A program made the position numbers and the translations under genes. The notes beneath the pieces were generated by a model. The model saw nothing but the letters and a program-made list of their open reading frames with translations. It ran no database searches and was not told the DNA's origin. A DNA stretch of 18,550 nucleotides from an uncultured Eggerthella sp. (GTDB taxonomy: Bacteria > Actinomycetota > Coriobacteriia > Coriobacteriales > Eggerthellaceae): contig UQVJ01000025.1 in assembly GCA_900544455.1 (NCBI GenBank), forward strand, positions 1-18,550, in the 5' to 3' direction. Shown here piece after piece: positions 1-6,773 of the stretch. Numbering within the stretch: the stretch's first letter is position 1; the number at the start of each line of letters is the position of its first letter.

Positions 1-20
1 GCCCGGGTTGGTGTTTTGAC

Positions 21-563
21 ATGATGATGAAAACCCGCCATTTTATGCGAAAAGTGCTTTATCCGCGTGCTTGCCGTGCCTTTGGTTTGATTGCCTTGGG
101 TGTTTTTGCCGTCGTGCTAAGCAGTTGGCTGTTTGCGTGGCTGGGAGCCGGTTTGAGTGACGCTTCGATTGCGAATTCTGCTAGTTCGGCTGTTGTTATC
201 GAGAATGCAGTCGATTCCGATAAGGGCATTTTGCGCCTTGATCCCGATAAGGTGCTGGCAAGGTTCGACCAGGATGCGCCAAATTCCTTTAATGCCGAGG
301 TTCTTGATGGATGGGGCGATTGGTATTCCCTTTCTGATGATGGGGTGATCGCGGGTTGCGTGCTTTCGTGTGACAGGGTTTCCGCGATTGGCAAAATTAG
401 GCCCTTGCTTGAAGAGCGGGGGTGGCGAACTGTCCCGAGCGGACAGGAAACCGTACAGACTTTCGTTAAAGAAGAAGGAGAGTTCCGCTGGTTGATGCTT
501 AACTGCGAATCGGTAGGAGCGGGCACTTCTGTGGTCGTGAACGCAAGGAGGGGGAATGGTTGA
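21..563 (+). CDS. Membrane-anchored protein of unknown function
   Basis: I do not recognise the family. The 180-residue product has a short basic N-terminus, one hydrophobic segment at about residues 21-43, then an extracytoplasmic-looking domain rich in small and acidic residues, with cysteines at C113, C117 and C162. It therefore reads as a single-pass or signal-anchored surface protein. The start is one of three consecutive ATGs (21, 24, 27); a stop codon at 17-19, in the frame of a preceding gene, sits two bases upstream, so translation is probably coupled to a gene that ends at the left edge. It overlaps the next gene by 8 bases, so it belongs to that operon. In actinobacteria DUF192 genes can sit beside Tad pilus loci, so a role near such a secretion locus is possible, but that is inference only. 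Confidence 0.7.
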   Translation: MMMKTRHFMRKVLYPRACRAFGLIALGVFAVVLSSWLFAWLGAGLSDASIANSASSAVVIENAVDSDKGILRLDPDKVLARFDQDAPNSFNAEVLDGWGDWYSLSDDGVIAGCVLSCDRVSAIGKIRPLLEERGWRTVPSGQETVQTFVKEEGEFRWLMLNCESVGAGTSVVVNARRGNG

Positions 564-912
564 TGACGGAATAGGGCGGCGACTGTGTCTTGCGGCGACC
601 TTTTGGGACAGGATGACAGGTTTGTTCTCTCGTCGATTGCGCAACGAAGTTCTTCTGATTGCTCCTTGTCATTCCGTTCATACGTTTGGAATGGGATATG
701 CAATCGATATCGCATTTGTCGGAAGAGAAGGAAGGGTTATGGAGTCGTATGAGAATGTTCCGCCCTGGCAATTGAGAAAATGCCCTGGTGCTTATGCGGT
801 TCTAGAGCGAAAGGCCGTAGCGAAGAGCGATTTGAGCGGGTCCTCAGGGGAGGATCGGGTTGTTGGTTGGTTCAAAGAAGGAGATGAGATTGAATTATGC
901 GTCAGAAAATGA
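556..912 (+). CDS. DUF192 family protein
   Basis: The 118-residue product matches the DUF192 fold from its start to about residue 115. The marker stretch is CHSVHTFGMGYAIDIAF (residues 38-54), followed by a VMESYENVPPW segment and a PGAYAVLE motif near residues 77-84, as is typical of this family. Its biochemical role is not established. No signal peptide is visible, so the protein is probably cytoplasmic unless an upstream partner carries it. The ATG at 556 overlaps the end of the preceding gene by 8 bases and is preceded by a strong AGGAGG at 546-551, so translation is coupled. The gene also overlaps the following zinc-ribbon gene. The family call is secure from the motif; function is unknown. 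Confidence 0.85.
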   Translation: MVDDGIGRRLCLAATFWDRMTGLFSRRLRNEVLLIAPCHSVHTFGMGYAIDIAFVGREGRVMESYENVPPWQLRKCPGAYAVLERKAVAKSDLSGSSGEDRVVGWFKEGDEIELCVRK

Positions 913-1466
913 GTTTTGGCGAGCTGCCTCAGGAGAGGGAGTGCTTAAGCGAAGGAGAGCCCTTGCGGATTCCTTTGGCAAGCGAGAATGCGTGCGACAA
1001 CGAGCTAGGAGTTGACCCTGAGGGAATTCGGCTATCTCAGCGCCTGGAAGTGAAAACCTGTCCCGTTTGCGGTGCTCGTTGCTTTTCCGATATGGATATT
1101 TGTTACAACTGCCTCCACTCTTTTGCGCATGACAAGACGAAAACAAGGGAAGTTTCTCGAAAACAAAATGGGCGGTTTGAGACTGCGGTCTATGATGCGG
1201 ACTGCAGTCCTGCGCTAGATTCTGAATCTTCGGGCAGGGAGGAAGGTGTATGCAATTTGCAAAGCAGCGGAAACGGGTCTAAGTCGTTGATGGATGAAAC
1301 AGCTGGGGCTAGGATCGCCGAATGCGAGGATTCCGCCGACAATGCGAAGACATCCCTCGTGAGTCTTGGTAAAGGAGTGGAAGTAATAGTGAATATCTCC
1401 TTTGCGAAAAGCCCTTGTTCCAAGAATGGAGAGATGGCCCCAACCGTAATGATAGAAACAAGATAG
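897..1466 (+). CDS. Zinc-ribbon protein of unknown function
   Basis: The 189-residue product has a CxxC...CxxC zinc ribbon at C55, C58, C69 and C72, with an extra C62 between the pairs. The region after it (about 80-150) is polar, rich in Ser, Glu and Asp and probably disordered. A short strand-like tail (about 155-189) ends the protein. No enzymatic motif is visible. The start is uncertain: ATG 897 lies 13 bases after a GAAGGAG, while ATG 909 forms an ATGA overlap with the DUF192 stop codon and would shorten the protein by four residues. Either way the gene is coupled to DUF192. The stop codon abuts the left arm of the terminator palindrome, so this is the last gene of the operon. It could be an adaptor or regulatory protein; function is not inferable. 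Confidence 0.7.
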   Translation: MRQKMSFGELPQERECLSEGEPLRIPLASENACDNELGVDPEGIRLSQRLEVKTCPVCGARCFSDMDICYNCLHSFAHDKTKTREVSRKQNGRFETAVYDADCSPALDSESSGREEGVCNLQSSGNGSKSLMDETAGARIAECEDSADNAKTSLVSLGKGVEVIVNISFAKSPCSKNGEMAPTVMIETR

Positions 1467-1468
1467 AA

Positions 1469-1569
1469 AAAGCCCCTGCTTCTTCCGTTGATCTGCGCCC
1501 TTCGAACTCGGATTTTCATTTGCCAATCCAAATTCGGGGAGCAGATCAACACGGTGAAGCGGGGGCTTT
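1469..1569. terminator. Long imperfect palindrome, bidirectional terminator
   Basis: The outer arms AAAGCCCCTGCTTC (1469-1482) and GAAGCGGGGGCTTT (1556-1569) pair with one G-U. An inner perfect stem GTTGATCTGC (1487-1496) / GCAGATCAAC (1541-1550) follows, and the 44-nt centre contains a further weak stem. It lies between two converging genes. Read on the minus strand it ends GGGGCTTTTT, a good terminator for thrC; on the plus strand the T-tract is only three bases. Confidence 0.75.
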
Positions 1570-1591
1570 CGTGTTGATTGATATATTTCGC

Positions 1592-3133
1592 CTATTTCAA
1601 GAAATCGAGCACGGCTTCTTCGATTGCGGCGGTGTTTCCTTCAATAACATCTTCGAATCGGATGGGCAACGAATCGAGCTCTGCGAGACCCTTGGGAATG
1701 TTGTGACTGTTGGCCTCGTTGGCAATGAGGTCGTTTAGGGCGCATCCGCTAAGCTCTGCCACGGACTCGGGAAGAGGCTCACCAGGTGCTATGCCGTGCA
1801 GTGCGCGGTATACATTTTCGCCGAATTTTGCCCAATGCGCGGTTGAGGCGATAAGCACAGGGTTTTCACCGTGCAGTCGTTCTGCGACCTTGTAGGCAAC
1901 GGCAGTGTGGGGGTCGATAAGGTAATTGTGCTTATCGAGCACCTCTTTGATGGTGCTGAGGCATGTTTCGCTATCGACGGAATCTGATTTGAAATCTGCC
2001 TGAAGTTTGGAGAGGGTTTCGGTATCGACCGTAAAGGATTTGTTTGCCTTGAGCTCTTCCATCCATGCTGCGATGGCGTCGGCGTTACGCCCTGTGAGCT
2101 CGAAGAGCTGACGCTCGACGTTTGAAGAAACTAAGATATCCATCGAGGGGGACGGGGTCAGGACGAATTCGCGGTTGGAAATGTCGTAGCTGCCGGTATT
2201 GATGAAATCGGTAAGCACGCGGTTTTCGTTGCTTGCGCAGAACAAGGTGCCCAAAGGAGTGCCGATCTGCTTTGCGTACCATGCGGCAAGGATGTTGCCG
2301 AAATTACCGGTAGGAACGCAGACATCAAGCGGCTTGCCAGCTTCGAGTTTGCCCTGGGCAACCAGTTCAGCGTAGCTGGAAACGTAGTAAACCACCTGAG
2401 GAAGCAGGCGACCCCAGTTGATGGAGTTGGCGCTAGAGAGGGCAACCTGGTTGGAGGCCATCAGCTTTTCGGCAAATGCTTCGTCTCCGAAAACGTTCTT
2501 GGCTCCCGTTTGGCAGTCATCGAAATTGCCCTTTACTGCCCAGACCATAACGTTGGAGCCTGCCTGGGTTGCCATTTGCTTGTACTGGATGTCGCTAACG
2601 CCGCCGTCGGGGTACATTACCGCAATCTGGACGCCTTCCTTGTCGCGGAACCCTTCGAGAGCTGCTTTGCCGGTGTCGCCCGAAGTGGCGACCAGGATAA
2701 GGAAGGTGTTTTCCAGTTTTCCCTGCTCGCGCAGCTGGGATGCGCTTGCACTAAAGAAATGGGGTAAGCACTGAAGCGCCATGTCCTTAAAGGCGCTGGT
2801 GGGACCATGCCATAGCTCGAGAACATGGGTGTTTTCGTCGAGCGACGTAATAGGGCATATTGCCTCATCATCGAATCGGTCGCCGTACGTTGCGTCCATC
2901 AGCTCATCGATCTTGGCGTCAGGTAAGTCGATGCCAAACGAGCGATAGATAAAGGCTGCACGCTTGGCATAGGGAATTTCTGCCAATGAAAGGATGCTTT
3001 CCAGGCTCAGCTTGGGAAGCGTTTCGGGGACGAAGAGTCCGCCGCCTTCGGCAAGTCCCTTAACCACAGCTTCGGTAAAAGTGACCGGAGCCGCACACCG
3101 TCCGCGCGTGTCGATATAGCGATTGGTAGCCAT
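1592..3133 (-). CDS. thrC: Threonine synthase
   Basis: PLP-dependent enzyme that converts O-phospho-L-homoserine to L-threonine and phosphate, the last step of threonine biosynthesis, in the cytosol. The 513-residue product has the N-terminal pattern YIDTRG (residues 6-11), the PLP-lysine motif HGPTSAFKD with K116, the ATSGDTGKAA phosphate-binding loop and the CVPTGNFGN motif, in the expected order, and is of normal length. I chose ATG 3133 because the protein then starts MATNRYIDTRG, as expected of ThrC; an in-frame ATG at 3169 would add 12 residues with no homology-like character. The ribosome binding site is weak. The gene stands alone on the minus strand, convergent with the zinc-ribbon gene and divergent from the metal regulator, with its terminator at 1469-1569. 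Confidence 0.95.
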   Translation of the reverse strand: MATNRYIDTRGRCAAPVTFTEAVVKGLAEGGGLFVPETLPKLSLESILSLAEIPYAKRAAFIYRSFGIDLPDAKIDELMDATYGDRFDDEAICPITSLDENTHVLELWHGPTSAFKDMALQCLPHFFSASASQLREQGKLENTFLILVATSGDTGKAALEGFRDKEGVQIAVMYPDGGVSDIQYKQMATQAGSNVMVWAVKGNFDDCQTGAKNVFGDEAFAEKLMASNQVALSSANSINWGRLLPQVVYYVSSYAELVAQGKLEAGKPLDVCVPTGNFGNILAAWYAKQIGTPLGTLFCASNENRVLTDFINTGSYDISNREFVLTPSPSMDILVSSNVERQLFELTGRNADAIAAWMEELKANKSFTVDTETLSKLQADFKSDSVDSETCLSTIKEVLDKHNYLIDPHTAVAYKVAERLHGENPVLIASTAHWAKFGENVYRALHGIAPGEPLPESVAELSGCALNDLIANEANSHNIPKGLAELDSLPIRFEDVIEGNTAAIEEAVLDFLK

Positions 3134-3166
3134 GAATCCATCTTTCGTGTGGGGTAATATTAGTCT

Positions 3167-3188
3167 CATAAGTATACTATGTAGCTAC
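3167..3188. promoter_or_regulatory. Divergent promoter region with symmetric -10 element
   Basis: AGTATACT (3171-3178) is a perfect palindrome that gives TATACT as a -10 element on both strands (plus 3173-3178, minus 3176-3171). It is flanked by CATA (3167-3170) and TATG (3178-3181), and a second palindrome GTAGCTAC follows at 3181-3188. On the minus strand it would serve thrC with a leader of about 30 bases. On the plus strand it would give the regulator gene a leader of about 140 bases. No convincing -35 element is seen on either side. Confidence 0.45.
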
Positions 3189-3327
3189 AAGTACGTGCTG
3201 TATTTGAAACGCGCATTTCATCGAAAGACGCGTGGTCCCTTTAGACGGATTGCGGGATCGTTCTGTTCAAAAGGGATCGAATCATTTCATTTACCATCAA
3301 CGTCAGCTTCTGCTGGGGAGGGATAGT

Positions 3328-3708
3328 ATGGAAAAAGTCTCCATGTCTCACGAGGATTATCTTGAGGCCATCGTTATGCTGGGCGGTTCCGATACGCAGT
3401 CTGTGCGTTCGGTAGATGTTGCCACAAAGCTTGGCGTTTCGAAGGCGTCGGTTTCGAAGGCTGTTGCCAGCCTGAAGGCCTCGGGCATGCTTGATCAGCC
3501 TTATTATGGCGATATTACCCTCACCGCAGACGGGTATAGTTATGGCAAATCGGTATTGGAGCGCCATGAAATGCTCACCCGTTTCCTACACGAAAAAGTT
3601 GGCCTTAGTCTCGAGGTTGCCGAAGAAGAAGCATGCCAGATGGAGCATGCTATCAGCGACGAATCTTTTGACAAATGGCTTGAGTATTTTAAAGCCATAG
3701 GGCTGTAG
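3328..3708 (+). CDS. DtxR/MntR-family metal-dependent transcriptional regulator
   Basis: The 126-residue product has an N-terminal winged helix (about 5-70; recognition-helix region VSKASVSKAVASLKASG) and the family's dimerisation/metal domain (about 75-126). There is no C-terminal SH3-like domain, so it is MntR-length rather than full DtxR/IdeR length. By my hand alignment the likely metal ligands are D10, E13, H80, C103, E106 and H107. D10 and E13 match the manganese sensor MntR, whereas C103 in EACQMEH matches the iron sensor DtxR (C102-x-x-E-H). Metal preference is therefore open. ATG 3328 is chosen because GGGGAGGG lies just upstream and the family starts here; open frame upstream to 3232 has no family character. 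It is monocistronic, with a terminator at 3733. It is a plausible regulator of the feo genes 3 kb downstream. Confidence 0.9.
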   Translation: MEKVSMSHEDYLEAIVMLGGSDTQSVRSVDVATKLGVSKASVSKAVASLKASGMLDQPYYGDITLTADGYSYGKSVLERHEMLTRFLHEKVGLSLEVAEEEACQMEHAISDESFDKWLEYFKAIGL

Positions 3709-3732
3709 GGATTGTAATAAGTGGCTGAATAG

Positions 3733-3761
3733 AACGGGGGCTGTATGCCCCCGTTTCTTTT
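3733..3761 (+). terminator. Intrinsic terminator after the metal regulator
   Basis: A perfect 9-bp stem AACGGGGGC / GCCCCCGTT with a TGTAT loop is followed by TTTCTTTT. It separates the regulator gene from the ruv operon; its T-tract runs directly into the ruv promoter. Confidence 0.9.
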
Positions 3762-3762
3762 A

Positions 3763-3786
3763 TGCTATTATACGAACAAATGTTTG
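3763..3786 (+). promoter_or_regulatory. Extended -10 promoter and LexA (SOS) box for ruvCAB
   Basis: TGCTATTAT (3763-3771) is an extended -10 element (TGnTAtnaT). CGAACAAATGTTTG at 3773-3786 matches every fixed base but the last of the Gram-positive LexA/DinR consensus CGAACRNRYGTTYC. It lies immediately downstream of the -10, over the expected transcription start, about 15 bases before the ruvC ATG. This placement fits LexA repression of the operon. Confidence 0.7.
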
Positions 3787-3800
3787 TTTGAGAGGATGGC

Positions 3801-4307
3801 ATGGCGGCAACTCGCATCATAATGGGAATCGATCCAGGCCTGGCGCATACAGGCTGGGGGGTAGTTCGCCAAAAAGGAGCATCGCTTTCCTGCGTAGCGT
3901 ACGGCTGCGTGGCAACCCAATCCACGATGCCCCTGCATGAGCGTTTGGCAAAAATCTATACGCAGATTTCCGCAGTGGTTTTACGTTACAAGCCAGAATG
4001 CGTTGCTGTTGAAACGGTGTGGTTTGGCTCGAATGCCCAAAGTGCTTTTGCCACGGGTCAGGCTCGCGGTGCGGCTTTAACCGCTTGCGGTCAGGCATCC
4101 ATGGCGCTTGCCGAGTATTCGCCCAGCCAAATCAAGTTGGCTGTTGTAGGGGCGGGGTCTGCCGATAAGGGGCAAGTCCAATATATGGTTCAGCAGTTGC
4201 TGGGCTTGGAAAAAATCCCTTCGCCCGATCATGCTGCCGATGCCTTGGCGGCTGCTATTTGCTACACCACTCATTCGGTTTCCTGGGAAAGGGGGGCTGT
4301 GCGGTGA
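3801..4307 (+). CDS. ruvC: Holliday junction resolvase RuvC
   Basis: Endonuclease that cuts four-way DNA junctions symmetrically, working with RuvAB in recombinational repair. The 168-residue product is of normal length. It shows the RNase H-fold start MGIDPGLAHTGWG with catalytic D11, the VETVWFGSNAQSAF region carrying the catalytic Glu, the GQARG motif, and DHAADALA near the C-terminus with the last two catalytic Asp residues. ATG 3801 follows AGAGG and gives the usual N-terminus. It overlaps ruvA by four bases (GTGA), so the two are translationally coupled. The LexA-type box upstream suggests SOS induction. Confidence 0.97.
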   Translation: MAATRIIMGIDPGLAHTGWGVVRQKGASLSCVAYGCVATQSTMPLHERLAKIYTQISAVVLRYKPECVAVETVWFGSNAQSAFATGQARGAALTACGQASMALAEYSPSQIKLAVVGAGSADKGQVQYMVQQLLGLEKIPSPDHAADALAAAICYTTHSVSWERGAVR

Positions 4308-4888
4308 TTTCGTTTTTGCGAGGAACGATTGCGGCACTGTTCGTTGATTCTGTCGTGATAGAAGTGGGTGGCATCGGGTACCGTGTTTCCATGTCGGGGA
4401 AGAGCCTTTCCCGATTGGGGCGTGTTGGCGAAGAGGTCAAGGTTCTAACGCGCTTGCAAGTTCGCGACGATGCGTTGGTGCTATACGGCTTTTTGAACCA
4501 TGACGAAGAAAGGCTGTTTGCAAAGCTCACTTCAGTTTCAAGCGTTGGGCCGAAGGTTGCGCTTTCTGCCCTTTCTACCTACGAGCCAGAGGCGTTGGTC
4601 TCCGCTATTGTGTCGCAAGATGTGGGGGCTATCCAGCAAATTCCTGGCGTGGGAAAGAAAATGGCATCGCGCATTGCGCTCGAATTGAAAGAATCGTTCG
4701 GCTCCGAGGCTCAGATCGCTCTGCCCGGCATTTCAACGCAAGCAGCAAATGCACGTAAGGGCACAGTGGAAGCGCTTCTTTCCATGGGTTTCACTTCGGA
4801 AGAAACAGATCTTGCGCTCAAGGGGGCTCCCGAGGAAGCAAACGAAACGATACTATTGCAATACGCCTTAAAGCGTTTAGGGAAATAA
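4304..4888 (+). CDS. ruvA: Holliday junction branch-migration subunit RuvA
   Basis: RuvA binds four-way junctions as a tetramer and loads the RuvB motor. The 194-residue product has the N-terminal OB fold starting MISFLRGTI, two helix-hairpin-helix motifs (SVGPKVALSAL near 80-90 and IPGVGKKMASRIALELK near 113-129), and a C-terminal RuvB-interacting domain (about 148-194) after a short linker. I chose GTG 4304, which overlaps the ruvC stop codon (GTGA), because it gives the canonical N-terminus and a G-rich SD-like run lies at 4291-4296. Open frame upstream to 4259 lies inside ruvC. Confidence 0.96.
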   Translation: MISFLRGTIAALFVDSVVIEVGGIGYRVSMSGKSLSRLGRVGEEVKVLTRLQVRDDALVLYGFLNHDEERLFAKLTSVSSVGPKVALSALSTYEPEALVSAIVSQDVGAIQQIPGVGKKMASRIALELKESFGSEAQIALPGISTQAANARKGTVEALLSMGFTSEETDLALKGAPEEANETILLQYALKRLGK

Positions 4889-4910
4889 TCGATAAAAGGT
4901 GGACTCATCT

Positions 4911-6002
4911 TTGTCTGACGATTTTGAAATAGAAAGCGCGCTGTTCGAAGCGCCTTTGGAAGCTTTAAAGGATACTGGTTCATCTCGCGATGGCGATGCC
5001 GCCTCGCGTGCTTGTTCGGTTTCCCTTATCGAGGACGACTTGGTCCTTGATCGCAGCCTGAGGCCAACGTGCCTTGACGAGTATTTGGGGCAAAAGAAAG
5101 TGAAGGATAGCCTTTCTATCCTCATTGAGGCGGCACGAGCCCGTAAGGATGTGGTTGATCACATTCTGTTTTCGGGCCCTCCTGGCTTAGGGAAAACCAC
5201 GTTGGCTACCGTTGTTGCCAATGAGCTTGATGTGCATATTAAAACGACAAGCGGTCCCGCAATTGAACGTACGGGAGATTTAGCCGCTATCCTCACCAAT
5301 CTTGAAGAGGGTGACGTTCTTTTTATCGACGAGATTCACCGCCTGAATCGTATGGTTGAGGAAGTGCTGTATCCGGCACTGGAAGATTTTGCGCTTGATA
5401 TCGTTGTTGGCAAGGGGCCTGCAGCCCGCTCAATCAGGCTCGATTTGCCGAAGTTTACCCTCATTGGAGCCACTACGCGAACCGGTTTGCTAACAGGTCC
5501 TCTGCGTGATCGCTTTGGTATAGCGTTCCGTCTGAATTACTATGCGCCGGAAGAGCTGGCCCTTATTGTCCGACGCTCGGCGCTCATCTTGGGCGTGGAT
5601 ATCCTGGAGGAAGGCGCCTTGGAGATTGCCCGCCGTAGCCGTGGAACCCCCCGTTTGGCCAATCGCCTCCTTAAACGCGTACGCGATTGGGCTCAGGTGA
5701 AGGGCGTTTCGCCTATTGATGAAGACTGTGCGGCTCAGGCGTTGGCATTTTTCGAGGTGGATTCTTTGGGTCTCGACCCGGTGGACAATAGGATACTGGA
5801 ACTTCTGTGCGTTCAGTTCTCGGGCAGGCCTGTGGGGCTTTCGACGCTAGCTTCGGCGCTTTCGGAAGAGCCCGATACGCTTGAAGATGTGTACGAGCCG
5901 TATTTGCTTCAACAAGGTTTGCTCATTCGCACACCGAAAGGCCGCCAGGCAACGGAGCGTGCTTACGAGCATCTGGGAATACGATACCCAGAGAGGGGAT
6001 AA
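4911..6002 (+). CDS. ruvB: Holliday junction branch-migration ATPase RuvB
   Basis: AAA+ hexameric motor that drives branch migration with RuvA. Counting from the TTG at 4911 (363 residues), I see Walker A GPPGLGKT (89-96), Walker B DEIHR (140-144), the GATTR sensor (186-190), PLRDRFG with the arginine finger, and a C-terminal winged helix ending GRQATERAYEHLG. The TTG is chosen because AAAGGTGG ends 8 bases before it; a GTG at 4899 lies inside that SD and would add four residues. The conserved core starts only near residue 46 (DRSLRPTCLDEYLGQ), so there is an unusual acidic N-terminal extension. It follows ruvA by 22 bases. Confidence 0.95.
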   Translation: MSDDFEIESALFEAPLEALKDTGSSRDGDAASRACSVSLIEDDLVLDRSLRPTCLDEYLGQKKVKDSLSILIEAARARKDVVDHILFSGPPGLGKTTLATVVANELDVHIKTTSGPAIERTGDLAAILTNLEEGDVLFIDEIHRLNRMVEEVLYPALEDFALDIVVGKGPAARSIRLDLPKFTLIGATTRTGLLTGPLRDRFGIAFRLNYYAPEELALIVRRSALILGVDILEEGALEIARRSRGTPRLANRLLKRVRDWAQVKGVSPIDEDCAAQALAFFEVDSLGLDPVDNRILELLCVQFSGRPVGLSTLASALSEEPDTLEDVYEPYLLQQGLLIRTPKGRQATERAYEHLGIRYPERG

Positions 6003-6003
6003 C

Positions 6004-6444
6004 GTGTTAACCCAAGATTATCTGATGCGCATGTTCATGCAGCTTGCTGCTGCCATGAAGGAAAGCTTGCTTCGTGCGCGAGGTGAAAACGACCCTCGCG
6101 TAGCTGCCGACATGCTCGATGCGGCAATTTCCGATGCGACAGAGATGGATGGTGGCCTTCTTTTGTGCATGGCGCCAGAATCAATGGCGGCAATGCTGCA
6201 GCTCTCGCAGCCTGATCCTCAGCTTATGGAGTACGTATCTCGCTCGCTGCTCCTTTCGTCTCGCTATTCTAGCGAAGCAGGGGATTCTTCTATCGCGGCT
6301 TTGCGTCGGGAACAAGCGTACGCGGTAGCTCGAGCATTCGGAGTCGATCTTGATGAAAGCAGCGTCAGCCAACAGGCGCTCGATGCCTTATTTGAGCGCA
6401 GCGGCATAGACCCTAATGCCCTGGGCATCTCGGCTCCCCAATAA
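6004..6444 (+). CDS. Small protein of unknown function, last gene of the ruv operon
   Basis: The 146-residue product is probably cytoplasmic and mostly helical. It begins MLTQDYLMRMFMQLAAAMK, which recalls the N-terminus of small uncharacterised DUF6483-like proteins (QDWLMRQIEQL), but this is a weak resemblance. It has no transmembrane segment and no catalytic motif that I recognise; residues 25-110 look like paired helices of a TPR-like kind. GTG 6004 follows the ruvB stop by one base and has GAGGGG upstream, so it is co-transcribed and probably coupled with ruvB. Function is unknown; the position suggests co-regulation with repair genes rather than proof of a repair role. Confidence 0.75.
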   Translation: MLTQDYLMRMFMQLAAAMKESLLRARGENDPRVAADMLDAAISDATEMDGGLLLCMAPESMAAMLQLSQPDPQLMEYVSRSLLLSSRYSSEAGDSSIAALRREQAYAVARAFGVDLDESSVSQQALDALFERSGIDPNALGISAPQ

Positions 6445-6490
6445 TCTGTCGGGATTGCCGATCTGCCTAACCTTTCAGTTCCTGCACTTT

Positions 6491-6578
6491 AAGCATCTTG
6501 CTTCCTCTATGCTTGTTCTCGCTGCATTTGTATGCAATATGCGAAAGCGGTGGTATGTCTGGGCGCAAGATGCTTTTT
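6491..6578 (+). terminator. Structured intergenic element: 11-bp inverted repeat, long loop and T-run
   Basis: AAGCATCTTGC (6491-6501) pairs perfectly with GCAAGATGCTT (6565-6575), enclosing 63 bases, and the right arm ends in TTTTT. Inside, CGCT (6520-6523) can pair with AGCG (6546-6549) around a GCAT/ATGC stem. This may be the terminator of the ruv operon or a separately folded RNA. It is part of the 329-base gap 6445-6773; 6445-6490 shows nothing clear, and 6579-6675 is AT-rich with two TTCGAAAAA repeats (6630-6638, 6650-6658). Confidence 0.5.
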
Positions 6579-6675
6579 GCCATTGGGAAAATAATTTAAT
6601 TGCGCGAAATAGCTCCATCCACCAGGCTGTTCGAAAAACCTTACATGCATTCGAAAAAATAACCCTCGGTAAACA

Positions 6676-6704
6676 TTGACGATAGAGTACGACGGGGTTA
6701 ACAT
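6676..6704 (+). promoter_or_regulatory. Promoter of the feoA genes
   Basis: TTGACG (6676-6681) and TAACAT (6699-6704) are separated by 17 bases, a near-ideal sigma-70-type promoter about 70 bases before the first feoA start. Just downstream, GTTAGTTAGC (6711-6720) resembles half of a DtxR-type iron box, but the other half is poor, so iron control here is only suggested. A GCTCT/AGAGC hairpin (about 6719-6736) lies in the leader. Confidence 0.65.
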
Positions 6705-6773
6705 CAGTCTGTTAGTTAGCTCTGGTTTACTAGAGCCGCAAACCGCCCCGTGGGGCATGTGGAAGGAAGCATC

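Noticed and set aside
2..19. Last five codons and stop of a gene to the left
   Set aside because: The frame (ending TTT TGA) is plausible and explains coupling of the first gene, but five codons are too few to annotate.
59..715. Minus-strand open frames across the first two genes
   Set aside because: The plus-strand genes have SD sites, overlaps and, for DUF192, a family match; the reverse frames have none.
3235..3275. CCCTTT/AAAGGG inverted repeat in the regulator leader
   Set aside because: Six pairs around a 25-base loop with no T-run or conserved motif; could be chance.
6416..6679. 87-codon plus-strand open frame in the ruv-feo gap
   Set aside because: It begins inside the preceding gene, has no ribosome site and runs through the structured element and the promoter -35 region.
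6705..6740. Full DtxR box at the feoA promoter
   Set aside because: Only one half-site (GTTAGTTAGC) is good; by hand the full box matches about half the positions, so it is noted but not called.
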